The position numbers and the translations under genes are program-made. Positions 1 to 9,704 of a stretch of 64,000 bases of DNA are shown piece after piece. Every line of letters starts with the position of its first letter. The stretch's first letter is position 1. Origin of the DNA: Chitinophagaceae bacterium (lineage in GTDB: Bacteria > Bacteroidota > Bacteroidia > Chitinophagales > Chitinophagaceae); assembly GCA_016720585.1 (NCBI GenBank), contig JADKKH010000006.1, forward strand, positions 248,001 to 312,000. The letters are read 5' to 3'. A model generated the notes under the pieces. The model did not search any database. It was not told the origin of the DNA and was given only the letters and a program-made list of their open reading frames with translations.

Positions 1-2793
1 TTCTGGCTATCGGTACCGAGACAGATGGTGATCTCGCCGGGCAGATCAGGATATATGATTTTGCATCCCGGAAACAAGTGCTTCGTTTGAAAGCCCATTC
101 AAATGTAGTGACAGCCCTGCGTTTTTCCGGTGATAGTAAATTCCTGTTTTCCGGTGCCTATGACGATCCGGTAATTGCCTGGAAGATCAGCGGCCCGGTT
201 AATAAACCTTTATTTACGATCAGTAAGAAAATAGTGAGAAGCGGCCACGACCTCGAGGACATACAAACTTTCGGCAATACGGTTTTAGTTACTGAAGAAA
301 ACCAAATTACAAAGTATAGCCTGCCTTCAATGATCCAAAAAGGGATAAGCAAAAAAACTATAAAGGGAGAATTACTTCAATTGCTGTTAACAGCAGCAAA
401 ATAGAATTGTGATCACATCCAACTGAAAAGAGCTTGTGATCATGGATACAACACTAAAAGAATTACAGGTTATTAGTTTGAATGAGTCATCGACCCGTTG
501 TGCTATTTCACCCAACGGTCAATATGGTGACAGAAGGCAAAGACAGCAAGGCCGATTTTTTTCATTTTGGAAAGCAGGCAGCTATAAGGCATCAGGCAGT
601 ATTGATTTTCCGGGTGGCAGCACCGTGCTTGGAATGGGCTTTTGGGAAATAATGAATTTTACGTGGTAGGAGGTCCGTTAAACATTTTACAGTTTTATAG
701 CATTAAGGAAAATGCCCTTACAATTGCTGATGTAAATCCCGGTGTTACCCTCTCGGGGGCCGGCAGAACGTTTACAGGAATAGCAGTGCATGATAAAAAT
801 CTTGCTCTTAATGATGACTCCAAAGCCACCACCAATTCATCAGCAGATTTCAAATATATTTTCAATACAGAAGCAGGACGGCTGCAAAATTTTGTTGTTG
901 CTGATTCATTGTTGTACCCGTTGGATCCGATAGAAAGGATAGCATCCGCATTTCTGTTGATGGCAGCGCCACACAAATGTATATCTATACCCATGATTCT
1001 GTAACAGGGACGATCCGGAGGGATGGTGGAAACGGGTATCAGCACGTTTGCGCGACTGTCACTACAAAGCACCAGGTCATTTCGTAGTGCTGCAGGTTTT
1101 GAACCTGTATAATAATAAGGGCGAAATGCTGGCAGCCTTTATCGGTCATGAGGGGGATGTAAAAAGTATCCAGGAAACGAAAGATGGCAATTTCCTTTTT
1201 TCTACCAGCCTGGACAAGACGATCCGGATGTGGGACCTGCGCCAGGTAAAGAATCAGCTTTCCTTCAGAACCTACACGGATCTGGAAATTGGTTGGAAGC
1301 AGTTTATTTCAAAATACTACCCGGCGTTTGATTCATCAGCAGCAAATCCGATAGAGTGGCTTTATAATGAAATGATGAAAGAGGGAAGTGAGGCCAGTGC
1401 TGTCAATGCCACTTACCTTATTTTGCCGCAATATATAGAACCACGGTTGAACATGTTTATAGCGGAGAATAATGAATGGGTGATGTGGAATAATAAAGGC
1501 TATTTCAAAGCTTCGGGCAACGGGGCCGCTTATATCGGCTGGTATGTTTATAAAGGGGAAGATACGGATGCAGAATTTTATACTGCGGATAAACTCTATG
1601 ATAATTATTACCGGCCAGACATTATCAACCGCCTGTTGTTTTCAAATGAGTACACAGCCGATATTTTAAGAAATAGTAAAGACGTTTCTAATCTTTCGAT
1701 TGCAGAGCAGGTAAGCAATATGCCGGTACTCAGGCTGGAAAAACTAGTGGATACGGCCCAGCTTACGGATAAACATATCAATCTTAAATTTTCAGTTGAT
1801 AATAAAGAATTTTTGGGTGATGTATTGCTTTATCAGAATGGAAAACGGATCACAGTCAATGCTGACATGATCAGGGGCCTGAAAGTAGGTGCTCCCGGTA
1901 TTCCGGTTGAACTTGTTACAGGGGAAAATTTATTTGTGGCTTCTGTGCTGAATAAAAACAAGGTGGAAAGCACACCGATAAAATTTAAACTGACTTATAT
2001 CGGCGCCAGGCCTTCCAGTAATTTATATATCCTGGCTGTAGGTGTTGACCGGTATAAAAATAACCGGTATAACCTGAATTATGCCAAAGCCGATGCTTCT
2101 GGTATCGTGCAACAACTGGCGGGTTCTGCGAAAACAATTTTTAAGAATATACAGGTGGACTCCCTGTTTGACGAAGAAGCTACGGTGGAAAATCTCACTG
2201 GTAAAATGGAGCTGTTGCAGAAGAAAATAAAACCGGAAGATGTATTTCTTTTTTTCTTCGCGGGCCATGGAATCATGAATGACCCGGTGGATGCCACAAA
2301 ACCTGATTTCTATCTTGTATTGCATAAGGTGACACAGATGACAGGCAATGAAACCATGCTGAAAGAAAATGCATTATCCGCGACAGGTTTGAAGGACCTG
2401 CTGCTGAATATACCGGCACAAAAACAATTGGTGCTGCTCGATGAATGCAATTCAGGGGTGCTATTACCACACTAACCCGGGGGACCTTCGGAAGAGGCAG
2501 CCATCTTCCAGTTAGCACGAAGTACCGGGTTCACGGTTTTATCTTCCACCAGCCAGGAGCAGTTTGCTTCGGAGATGAAAGCCTTGGGTCATGGCCTGTT
2601 CACTTATGCACTGTTAAATGGACTGAATGGTGAGGCCGACCTGAAGAAAGATGGAAAGATCACCGTAAAGGAGATAGAGCTTTATATTAATGAGGTTATC
2701 CCGTCGTTATCAGAAAAATATAAAGGGTCGCAACAATTTCCCCAGTCATTTTCAAGGGGTATGGATTTCCCGTTAACGATAAAACATGAATAA
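1..2793 (+). CDS. WD40-repeat protein with C-terminal caspase (peptidase C14) domain, 5' end outside window, frame-disrupted
   Basis: The reading frame is open from the left edge. Beta-propeller repeats run through about position 1250 (for example GHEGDVKSIQ, LDKTIRMWDL), followed by a linker and a caspase fold from about 2010. The putative catalytic dyad is visible: His in FFAGHG (near 2265) and Cys in LLDECNSG (near 2445). The tail after the protease reads KDGKITVKEIELYINEV. The family cleaves proteins after specific residues; the propeller usually senses or binds a partner. The frame is broken several times: an A is missing near 362-364, a G near 409, an in-frame TGA lies at 424-426, further shifts lie between 520 and 1050, a G is missing at 2455-2458 and one is extra at 2479-2483. 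Correcting the last two joins the catalytic Cys to GGAITTLTRG and the rest of the domain. Long open pieces are 78-404, 642-1004, 1048-2475 and 2575-2793. No neighbouring effector or target is visible. Confidence 0.8.
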
Positions 2794-3005
2794 ATTGATT
2801 TGACTATTTATTGCAGCAATTATAAGATGAGTTATCGATCTGTTATCTGCCTGGCTATAGCCTGAAAAATTAGAAGAAGGCAGCAGACCGTTATTAAGTC
2901 CCGGATGATATCAGCCGGTTTCTGCAAAGAAAGATAAAATAATAAATGAGGCCGCATGCATTGCTTAGCCCCATTTATTGAATGGATAGTCAATAATATT
3001 CAGTC

Positions 3006-3410
3006 TTAATTTACTTGTGCAAAATCCTGAGCAAGCCGGGAAAAACGGTTCACGCTATATACGACTGTTTTACCGGTTTTTTTACTGAGGATTTCAAACA
3101 AAAGGGTGTCATCACCAATTTCATCCGTGTTCAGCAAAAACTTCTTTGTAAAATTTTCACCTTTAATGTTTTCCCGGTACAGGGAGTTGCCATTTTCATC
3201 CCTGATACTGATAGTAAACTCATCCTGCTGTGCATTCCCGTAAAAACTCAACTGGAACATCGGCTGGTTATTAAGCAACCCCGCAAATTTCATTTCTACC
3301 GGCACAGAAGGATTTTTGTCATGGGCCATTACAGCCGGCGAAGTAGCTACTGAGAATACCGTAAAAAAAGCAAGGGCGATTAAACGGTTGTTGTTGAAGA
3401 TCTTTTTCAT
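3006..3410 (-). CDS. Small secreted protein of unknown function
   Basis: A 134-residue protein when started at the ATG at 3408-3410 (MKKIFNNNRL). The frame is open upstream to 3632, but that part is low-quality sequence without a start context. A signal peptide runs to about AVMAHD. The mature part has a beta-rich pattern (VEMKFAGLLNNQPMFQLSF, then FTISIRDENGNSLY, then TGKTVVYSVNR) resembling small Ig-like/CHRD-type secreted domains seen repeatedly in Bacteroidota. I do not recognise a named family. It is monocistronic, with no close neighbour on the same strand. Confidence 0.6.
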   Translation of the reverse strand: MKKIFNNNRLIALAFFTVFSVATSPAVMAHDKNPSVPVEMKFAGLLNNQPMFQLSFYGNAQQDEFTISIRDENGNSLYRENIKGENFTKKFLLNTDEIGDDTLLFEILSKKTGKTVVYSVNRFSRLAQDFAQVN

Positions 3411-4112
3411 AATTAATGGTTTAAAGGTTAATGATCTTTGATTCAAATAAAAAAGTGCGGCAGTAATCGTGTGATGAATAAAAAATAATGGCAAACAAAA
3501 GGGCAAGTAGTTGTAACGGATTCCGGTGTTTTCCGGAATAAAGCAATAGGATGTTGCTTTGATGTTGTAAAAATAGTTGGTCTGCCAGGCCCTTCCAAAC
3601 AAGCTTAGGGTTGTTATCAGCACAGCCAACAAATTGATCAGGGTTGTAAATCATTAACAGTCATGATCATTACTTCAATGAAATCAAAGATGTCCAAGAA
3701 GCCTAAAGGGATTGAAACTGGCTTTTAAAAACTTAGAATTTCCTGAATACGTTGTAATCCGGGTTGAGTTCGATGCGAAGTATGCAGGAGATAATCAGCA
3801 ATTGTAAAATCATTGATATGCGGGCAAAACAAGTGCTTTCCTGGCGGCCGGCATGGATTAACACTTTGCTAAGAGATAAAATTGCCCAAAATAGTGTGTA
3901 ACTAATTGATTTTCAATAAGAGACTTGCGTGTTAGGAAATTACTGATAACTGGATTTGGCAGGGTGCAGAAAAATATTATCTTCAAGCGGTTCGGGGATA
4001 TGCCGGATTGGCATAAGGACCTTTCTTTCAACTATATGGCGGGAAAATTGTTAATCATTAATACCAGCTCAGAAACCAGGTAAGGGATGAACTGAAAAAA
4101 AGGAGAACTATA
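3411..4112. other. 702-bp stretch without a recognisable gene
   Basis: Mostly featureless spacer between the secreted protein and the DsbA-like gene. Two short stretches look weakly coding on the plus strand: 3773-3904 (a 43-codon frame starting MRSMQEIISN and ending RDKIAQNSV) and about 3930-4082 (containing FKRFGDMPDWHKDLSFNYMA). Neither matches a family I can name. They may be remnants of a decayed gene or one gene broken by sequence errors. A ribosome binding site (AGGAGAA, 4101-4107) belongs to the next gene. Confidence 0.35.
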
Positions 4113-4702
4113 ATGGCTTTTAAAAAAAGATGACGTAATTATTATTGAACCCAGAGAAATGTTTGTAGGCAATATAGATGCCCCTGTTACACTCATGGAA
4201 TTTGGTGAATACGAAAGTGAAGAATGTGCAAAAGTAAATGAGGTGGTAAAACAATTGCTGGAAGAATATGAAGGAAAGATCAGGTTCCAGTTTCGCCACT
4301 TCCGCTGACATTAATTCACCAACGAAGCCTGAAAGCCAGTGAATCAGCTGTGGCTGCAGGTCAGGAAGGTAAATTCTGGGAATGCATAATGTGCTTTTCA
4401 GCAACCGCCGGAACCTGGGCACTACCAGTTTGAAATTACACAGCAAAGAAGCCGGTGTTCATAATAAAAAATTTTTAGATGAACTGGTTAACGGAGTATA
4501 TGGCTGGCAGGTACAGGATGATCTGAAAGAAGGAATTAACCGGGGCGTAAAAGAAATTCCCGCTTTTTTTATAAACGATGTACCGTTTACACTGAAACCC
4601 ACATTTAGTAACCTGAGTGCGGCCCTTGATTTAGCGATCAAGAAAACCAAGAGCAAACCAGCGGCTAAAAAAACACTGTCAAAGACCAAACAAAAGGTTT
4701 AA
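4113..4702 (+). CDS. DsbA-family thioredoxin-fold protein with first active-site Cys replaced, frame-disrupted
   Basis: Reconstructed as about 196 residues. The ATG at 4113 follows an AGGAGAA ribosome binding site. Three homopolymer errors break the frame: an extra A in the run 4122-4128, a missing C near 4309 (FRHFPLTLIH after repair) and a missing A near 4381 (GKFWEMHN after repair). Motifs in order are NIDAPVTLMEFGEYES-EEC, FRHFPL, the helix AVAAGQEGKFWEMHNVLF, and the cis-Pro loop EIPAFFIND. This is the Thioredoxin_4 / NhaA-associated DsbA layout. Where the family has C-P-x-C after GDY, this protein reads S-E-E-C, so the nucleophilic first Cys is Ser. A lysine-rich tail (KPAAKKTLSKTKQKV) ends it. 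No signal peptide is visible, which suggests a cytoplasmic protein. Loss of the dithiol pair argues against oxidoreductase activity. Confidence 0.75.
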
Positions 4703-4720
4703 CCTGTTTAAAATACAAGT

Positions 4721-4756
4721 AATATCCCGTTTCCATTGGAAGCGGGATATTTTTTA
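4721..4756 (+). terminator. Rho-independent terminator of the DsbA-like gene
   Basis: A 14-bp stem (4721-4734 with 4738-4751, one G-T wobble) and a 3-base loop, running into a T tract. It lies 18 bases after the stop codon. Confidence 0.85.
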
Positions 4757-4759
4757 AAC

Positions 4760-4797
4760 AAAAACCCTGTAACGTTTTAAACGAAACAGGGTTTTTA
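4760..4797 (-). terminator. Terminator hairpin facing the RRM gene
   Basis: Inverted repeat AAAAACCCTGT / ACAGGGTTTTT around a loop of about 15 bases, with A and T tracts on both flanks, so it can work in either direction. It sits just beyond the 3' end of the minus-strand RRM gene and back to back with the preceding terminator. Confidence 0.75.
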
Positions 4798-4854
4798 AAT
4801 TAAATCAGTTGTTATTACCAACGATTATTTGAGTAAGCAGGTCTTGCAGGCCTG

Positions 4855-5109
4855 TCAGCTCTTTTCTTCTTTAGGTCTGGCAACGTTCACTTTGATAGAA
4901 CGACCGTCAACCGTAGCACCATCCAGTTCAGCAATAGCTTTCTGGGCAGCAGCATCATCACTCATTTCCACGAAACCAAAGCCTTTGCTGCGGTTAGTGT
5001 ATTTGTCCATAATAACTTTTGCAGAAGTAACTTCTCCGTACTCAGCAAAATAACTTTTTAAGTCTTCGTCCACAACGGCGAAGCTTAGATTTGAAACATA
5101 AATGTTCAT
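4855..5109 (-). CDS. RNA-binding protein with a single RRM domain
   Basis: 84 residues, almost wholly one RNA-recognition motif. RNP2 is IYVSNL (residues 3-8) and RNP1 is KGFGFVEM (about 43-50). The short tail is ARPKEEKS. This matches the short bacterial RRM proteins, common in Bacteroidota and cyanobacteria, that bind single-stranded RNA. Their role as RNA chaperones, often cold-responsive, is known for relatives and only inferred here. The gene is monocistronic. A TAnnTTTG box at 5237-5244 implies an untranslated leader of about 120 bases. Confidence 0.92.
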   Translation of the reverse strand: MNIYVSNLSFAVVDEDLKSYFAEYGEVTSAKVIMDKYTNRSKGFGFVEMSDDAAAQKAIAELDGATVDGRSIKVNVARPKEEKS

Positions 5110-5236
5110 GTAAAAAAATTAACTTTTAAAATTCTTGAGAATAACGCAAGGTAAAGAAGACTAACTATTAGCAGAAAAATGCGTAGCAGAAAAAATCGTT
5201 CACTTACAAAATGCTCTATCGCTCAAATTAACTCTG

Positions 5237-5244
5237 CAAAGGTA
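5237..5244 (-). promoter_or_regulatory. Bacteroidota-type -7 promoter box upstream of the RRM gene
   Basis: Read on the minus strand the site is TACCTTTG, matching the primary-sigma -7 consensus TAnnTTTG of Bacteroidota, followed by CAGAG. A clear -33 TTTG is not obvious. Transcription would start about 120 bases before the RRM start codon. Confidence 0.6.
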
Positions 5245-5287
5245 GTGGTAAATATTCACTTTGTCTGTTTTATTTTGAAGCGAATCG

Positions 5288-7730
5288 TTAATTGTTTACC
5301 GGCGGATCTACGTTAAATATGGAATTGGCTTCTTCTTTTTTACGGACACCAAAGCTATACCGGAGATTAATACCGAATCTCCGGGTGTCGGATTGCCTGA
5401 AACCCCGGGCATTGACAGATCCCTGGTTGAAGGTGAAATTATTTTTATTGGAGGCAAACATATCACTGAGACTCAGCGTTACAACCAGTTTTTCTTTCAA
5501 AAATTTTCTGTTGATGCTGGTGTTTAATGTACCAAAAGTTGACAGTTCGTAAAATTGTTGTTGTCCCTTCAGCCGGATATTCCCGTTTAAGGTTATAACA
5601 GAACGTTTATCAATCTTAAATGTCTGGTAAGTAAAGATGGTCCAGGTACCTTTCTTGAAAGAAAGCGGTTTGTATTCATACGATCCCTGGTAGAAATTAT
5701 GATTATACTGTGCGCCCAGCACAAAGAAGTACCTGCCACCGGGAGGTAAGGCCCCAAGTCCCCGAAAGTACCATTCCTTGTTTTTGCCCAGGTTGTCATA
5801 AGTACGGTAAGCCTGGCGCTGGCTGGTATCGGATTGGTAAATGACATTGGTAAAAATATCCCTGGTATCGTTTATCCCTATTGCTAAAATGGGTCTTTCA
5901 TCCACACTTATATTGGCTTCATAATTCTGGTTGAATTGCGGGCGCAGGGCCGGATTACCTGTTTCAGAAAGATAGGGGTCAATATACCGGGGGAAAGGAT
6001 TCAGTTGTTCATAAACCGGTCTGCTGATGGTACGGCGATACACGAGATAAGCCCGTAAATCATAACCGGCGATCTTCATCAGATTCTTACTGAGATATAT
6101 GTAAGGAAACAAATCCGTGCGATGAATATTAAAAAGTTGTGTCATCAGGAATGATTTGTCTGCCTTTCATGTTGGTATTTTCCAGCCGTACACCCGTTTT
6201 AATGACAAAATCTTTTCCCAATGTCTGTGAACCCTGCAGGTACAGCGCATTGATGTTTTCAGTATAATTAAAAGAATTGGTCCGGCTTGGATCTTTAGCC
6301 CTTACGCCATCCGATTCACGGAAATAATTTGCTACATTTTTATACGTGTGAAGGGTTGTCCTTCCACCGGTCTCAAAAGTGAACTTATTTTTCAATTTCA
6401 GTTTCAGATCCGTTTTGGCGGAGAAGTAGTTTCTTTTATTGTCGGCGTTCCCATCACCGCCTGTTACCGGTTGAGAAGGGCTTAAAAAGGTAGTTACAAA
6501 AGATTGGTCAGAAGTATTATGCGCATAAAAATAAAAGACATTAGTGGACCATTCAGACCCCAGAGAATCAATTTTCAATTTAGTTTCAATACCATTCCCA
6601 ATAAGAAATGAGCTTCCTTTATTATTTACATGATTCAGATTATTGCTCAGCGTTTGTGAAGTGCTGATTTTTCTTATGACACTCTGATTATCGGTGTTGT
6701 TATCAGATTTGTTCAGGTTTAGATGTCCGGAGAAGTCAACATTCCACTTTTCTCTTTTCGAAAAATTGATGCCATAACCTGCAAAATAGGTTGAGGCCGG
6801 ATAGGTTGTATACGCATGCTGACTCAGCATAGAATCCGGTGCAAAGATGCGGTCCGTAACAATTTTTTCATAATTGTTCCGCTTGTTGTAATTCAGATTG
6901 ATGTAGGAGGTTTTTTTGCCGTTGTTGTTATTCAGGTTGAAACCAATAAACTGGTTGCCATAAGTGCCCTGCTGTAAACCCGTATTTATACTTCCAGTGA
7001 TGCCGATCTTAACACCCTTCTTTAAAATAACATTTACAATACCGCCACTGCTGGATGCATCATATTTTGCAGAAGGCGTTTTTATTATTTCAATTTTAGC
7101 AATGGCATTGGGTGGTAAATTTTGAGCATGGTGGCCACATCTGCCGCACTCATTTTCATATCCCGGCCATTGATCTGCACCGTGGCGGGTGTAAGACTGC
7201 TGATATATATATTGCCATCCTGGTCCACAAATAAACCGGGTGTTTTTCAATGACCTCAAAGCCGCTGGTGGAGGCTTCTACCAGGTTTTCGGGATCCACG
7301 ATCAATTTGTCATCTTCCTGTGTCATCAGGGGTTTTTTGGAAATGACCACCGCTGTTTCTAAAGTTTTGCCCTTTGGATCGGCCGTATAGTTGAAAATTG
7401 TTTGTTTTCCCGATGTTGAAATTCCTTTTCTATGAGTTGATAATTCACCGAATTGATCCTGATCGTGTATTGATTATTTTTAATGAGGTTGAATGAAGCC
7501 ATACCACTGCTGTCGGCCACTTTACTTATAGAAAGTGTGCTATCCATCCTGTTGATGAGTGTGACCGATGCAAAAGCCACGGGTTCTTTTTTCTGGTTAA
7601 CTATTTTAATGGTAACCGGAATTTCGGTCTGTCCAGACGGGACAGGTTGTGTATAGGCTTGATGCGTAAACGTAAAAAGAAGGGCAACAAAGAATGGTCT
7701 TGGAAGGATACGGAGCAGTTTTATGAACAT
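5288..7730 (-). CDS. Outer-membrane beta-barrel family protein (TonB-receptor-like), frame-disrupted
   Basis: Reconstructed as about 810 residues. In order: signal peptide (MFIKLLRILPRPFFVALLF to about QAYTQ), a carboxypeptidase-regulatory-like beta domain (VTIKIVNQKKEPVAFASVTL), a plug domain (DGNIYISSLTPATVQINGRDM, IEIIKTPSAKYDASSSGG), then a long barrel ending in R-L-F-G-I-N-L-R-Y-S-F. This fits the OMP_b-brl_3 family, which resembles TonB-dependent receptors. Substrate unknown. The frame breaks four times: near 7430 (A run), near 7244 (A missing, EKTPGLFVDQDG after repair), near 7120 (A missing, MLKNLPPN after repair) and at 6131-6135 (one extra base, DDTTFNIHRTD after repair). Open pieces are 7359-7730, 7156-7350, 6129-7259 and 5288-6145. 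It is divergent from the DUF1905 gene. Confidence 0.85.
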
Positions 7731-7862
7731 GAGTATTCAGGTTAGTGGGAATTGACAAAAATAATAAAATAGGCGTGGGTAAAATGATTCAAATGGATGA
7801 ACGGTTGATTTTAAAAATCTTTTAACCTTTGGAAAAACAGCTATTATCAGTAAGTTTAAAGC

Positions 7863-8373
7863 ATGAAAGGAGTTCTGTTTACGGTTACCATACAACGTTT
7901 TGAAAAGATGGGGGAAAAAACCGGCTGGACATATTTTGAAGTTCCCGCCGACCTGGCACAACAATTAAAACCGGAAAATCGGAAAGAGTTTAAGGTTAAA
8001 GGCAAACTGGATGCTCATCCCATTAAAAGAGTGTCACTTTTTCCGATGGGAGGGGGGGAAATTTATTCTGGTACTGAATGCGGCATTAAGAAAAGCAATC
8101 GGTAAGAGAATGGGTGCTATGCTCCAGGTTCACTTAGAAGCTGATAACAGTGCATTTATTTTCAATAAAGATTTTATGGAATGCCTGGCGGATGAACCCA
8201 AGGCCCAAATTTTTTTTCAAAGTTTACCCGGTTCGCACCAACGCTATTTCAGCAAATGGATTGATGATGCTAAGACGGAACCGACCAAAGTAAAAAGAAT
8301 TGCCCTGGCAGTAAACGCCCTTGCCAAAAAATGGGGGTATCCGGAAATGTTACGTGCTTCTCAGGGAAAATAA
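7863..8373 (+). CDS. DUF1905 / YdeI-like (OmdA) protein, frame-disrupted
   Basis: About 169 residues after one repair. The N-terminal half (GWTYFEVPADLAQQLKP, then KVKGKLDAHPIKRVSLFPMGGG) is DUF1905. The C-terminal half (FSKWIDDAKTEPTKVKRIA) is the bacteriocin-protection YdeI/OmpD-associated segment. The frame breaks in a G run at 8052-8058 (seven G where six restore MGGGKFILVLNAALRK). Open pieces are 7863-8105 and 8011-8373. Function of the family is not established. The stop codon abuts the convergent cytochrome c peroxidase gene with no spacer. Confidence 0.82.
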
Positions 8374-9537
8374 TTACTTAAACGGATTTGAATACTTGAC
8401 ATCCGTAAGTATAGTCACATCAGTCAGTGTTTTCAGAAAAGCAACAAGAGCGGCTTTATCCGCAGCTGTTAAGTTTGCCAGCCTGGGTTGACCTCCGGGC
8501 AGGCGCAGTTGTGGTGACAGGTTGGGATGATTTTTTACCCCGGAACTGTAATGTTCAACAACCTGTTCCAACGTAGTAAATCGTCCGTCGTGCATATAAG
8601 GAGCTGTTAACTCCACATTGCGAAGAGTGGTTACTTTAAAAGTGGCATCAAGGTTTGTATTGTTAACTACTGAACCAAAGCCCCTGTCAATAGTTACCAG
8701 GTCAAGGCCATTATTTTTTTCCTGTGGCGCTGTAAATGTTTCTGAACCATGACAGGCTGCACAGGCATTTTGAGGTGTAAGAAAAATTTCCTTGCCTCTG
8801 TTTTCCTGTGCTGTAAAGTTGGGAAAATTTACATTGGGTGGTGGTGCAGGTGCTGCAGGAAATGTGGATCTGCCTGCATCATATTTTGATTGAAAGGATA
8901 CAATGGAACGAACATATTGAGAAAGCGCTAACGAAACCCTGTTGCTGGTAATGGTTGCATCACCAAAAGCTTTGGTAAAAAGGGAAGGATAATAAGCCAG
9001 GTTTTTAAGTTTTGTTTCTAATTGCGGCAAGGTCATTCCCATTTCTACAAGGTCCTGTATCGGGGCCAGTGTCTGGTCTTCCAGGGTTGCTGCCCGCTGA
9101 TCCCAGAAAAAACGTCCATTGGGATAATACTTCGCATCAATTAATGACATCGAGTTTCTCCCGGTTAAACCACCATTAAAACCCAGGCTTTTTGCATCCG
9201 GGTCAGAAAAAGCATTGGCCTGTTTGTGACAGGAGGCACAGGCAATCGTATTGTTAATGGATAGGTTTTTATCATAAAACAACACGCGTCCCAAAGTGGC
9301 GCCATTATCAGTGATCGGATTTCCGGGAGGTGTATTTATCTGTCCCAGGATGTTCGGGGCATTCAGGTAGGCCGGTTGGGTGATATTGGCATAATTGAAT
9401 GGGGTGGCCGGTAAATTTAAAACAGCAGCAACCGGGTCAGGATTCGGGTTATTGTCCGCACTTTTTTTGCAGGCAATAAAAAGAAAAGTTGCGGAAATAG
9501 CTGAAATAATAAAAAAGCGGGGCTTCATCAAAATCAT
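8374..9537 (-). CDS. Di-haem cytochrome c peroxidase family lipoprotein
   Basis: 387 residues (or 384 from the ATG at 9528). The signal sequence has a lipobox-like LFIACKK, so export and lipidation are likely. There are two c-type haem sites, CASCHKQ (about residue 100) and CAACHGSE (about 260). Other family marks are SLIDAKYYPNGRFFWDQRA, LVEMGMTLPQ and TAPYMHDGRFTTLEQVVEHY. Relatives are cytochrome c peroxidase (periplasmic reduction of hydrogen peroxide) and MauG-type enzymes. Sequence alone does not separate them. The gene is alone, convergent with the DUF1905 gene. Confidence 0.93.
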   Translation of the reverse strand: MILMKPRFFIISAISATFLFIACKKSADNNPNPDPVAAVLNLPATPFNYANITQPAYLNAPNILGQINTPPGNPITDNGATLGRVLFYDKNLSINNTIACASCHKQANAFSDPDAKSLGFNGGLTGRNSMSLIDAKYYPNGRFFWDQRAATLEDQTLAPIQDLVEMGMTLPQLETKLKNLAYYPSLFTKAFGDATITSNRVSLALSQYVRSIVSFQSKYDAGRSTFPAAPAPPPNVNFPNFTAQENRGKEIFLTPQNACAACHGSETFTAPQEKNNGLDLVTIDRGFGSVVNNTNLDATFKVTTLRNVELTAPYMHDGRFTTLEQVVEHYSSGVKNHPNLSPQLRLPGGQPRLANLTAADKAALVAFLKTLTDVTILTDVKYSNPFK

Positions 9538-9704
9538 ATCCGGGGTTTTAGTCGGGGCCTATGACAGGCCATTAAATAAAAGGTTTAAAATACCACTATT
9601 TTTTCAATTTCATACTGCCGGTAAATCAGGCGGTACTAGGAATGAGGCTTTGACGTCTGAAGAACTAAAAATCCTTCTCTGCAATTAATTCTTTTATTTG
9701 CAAT

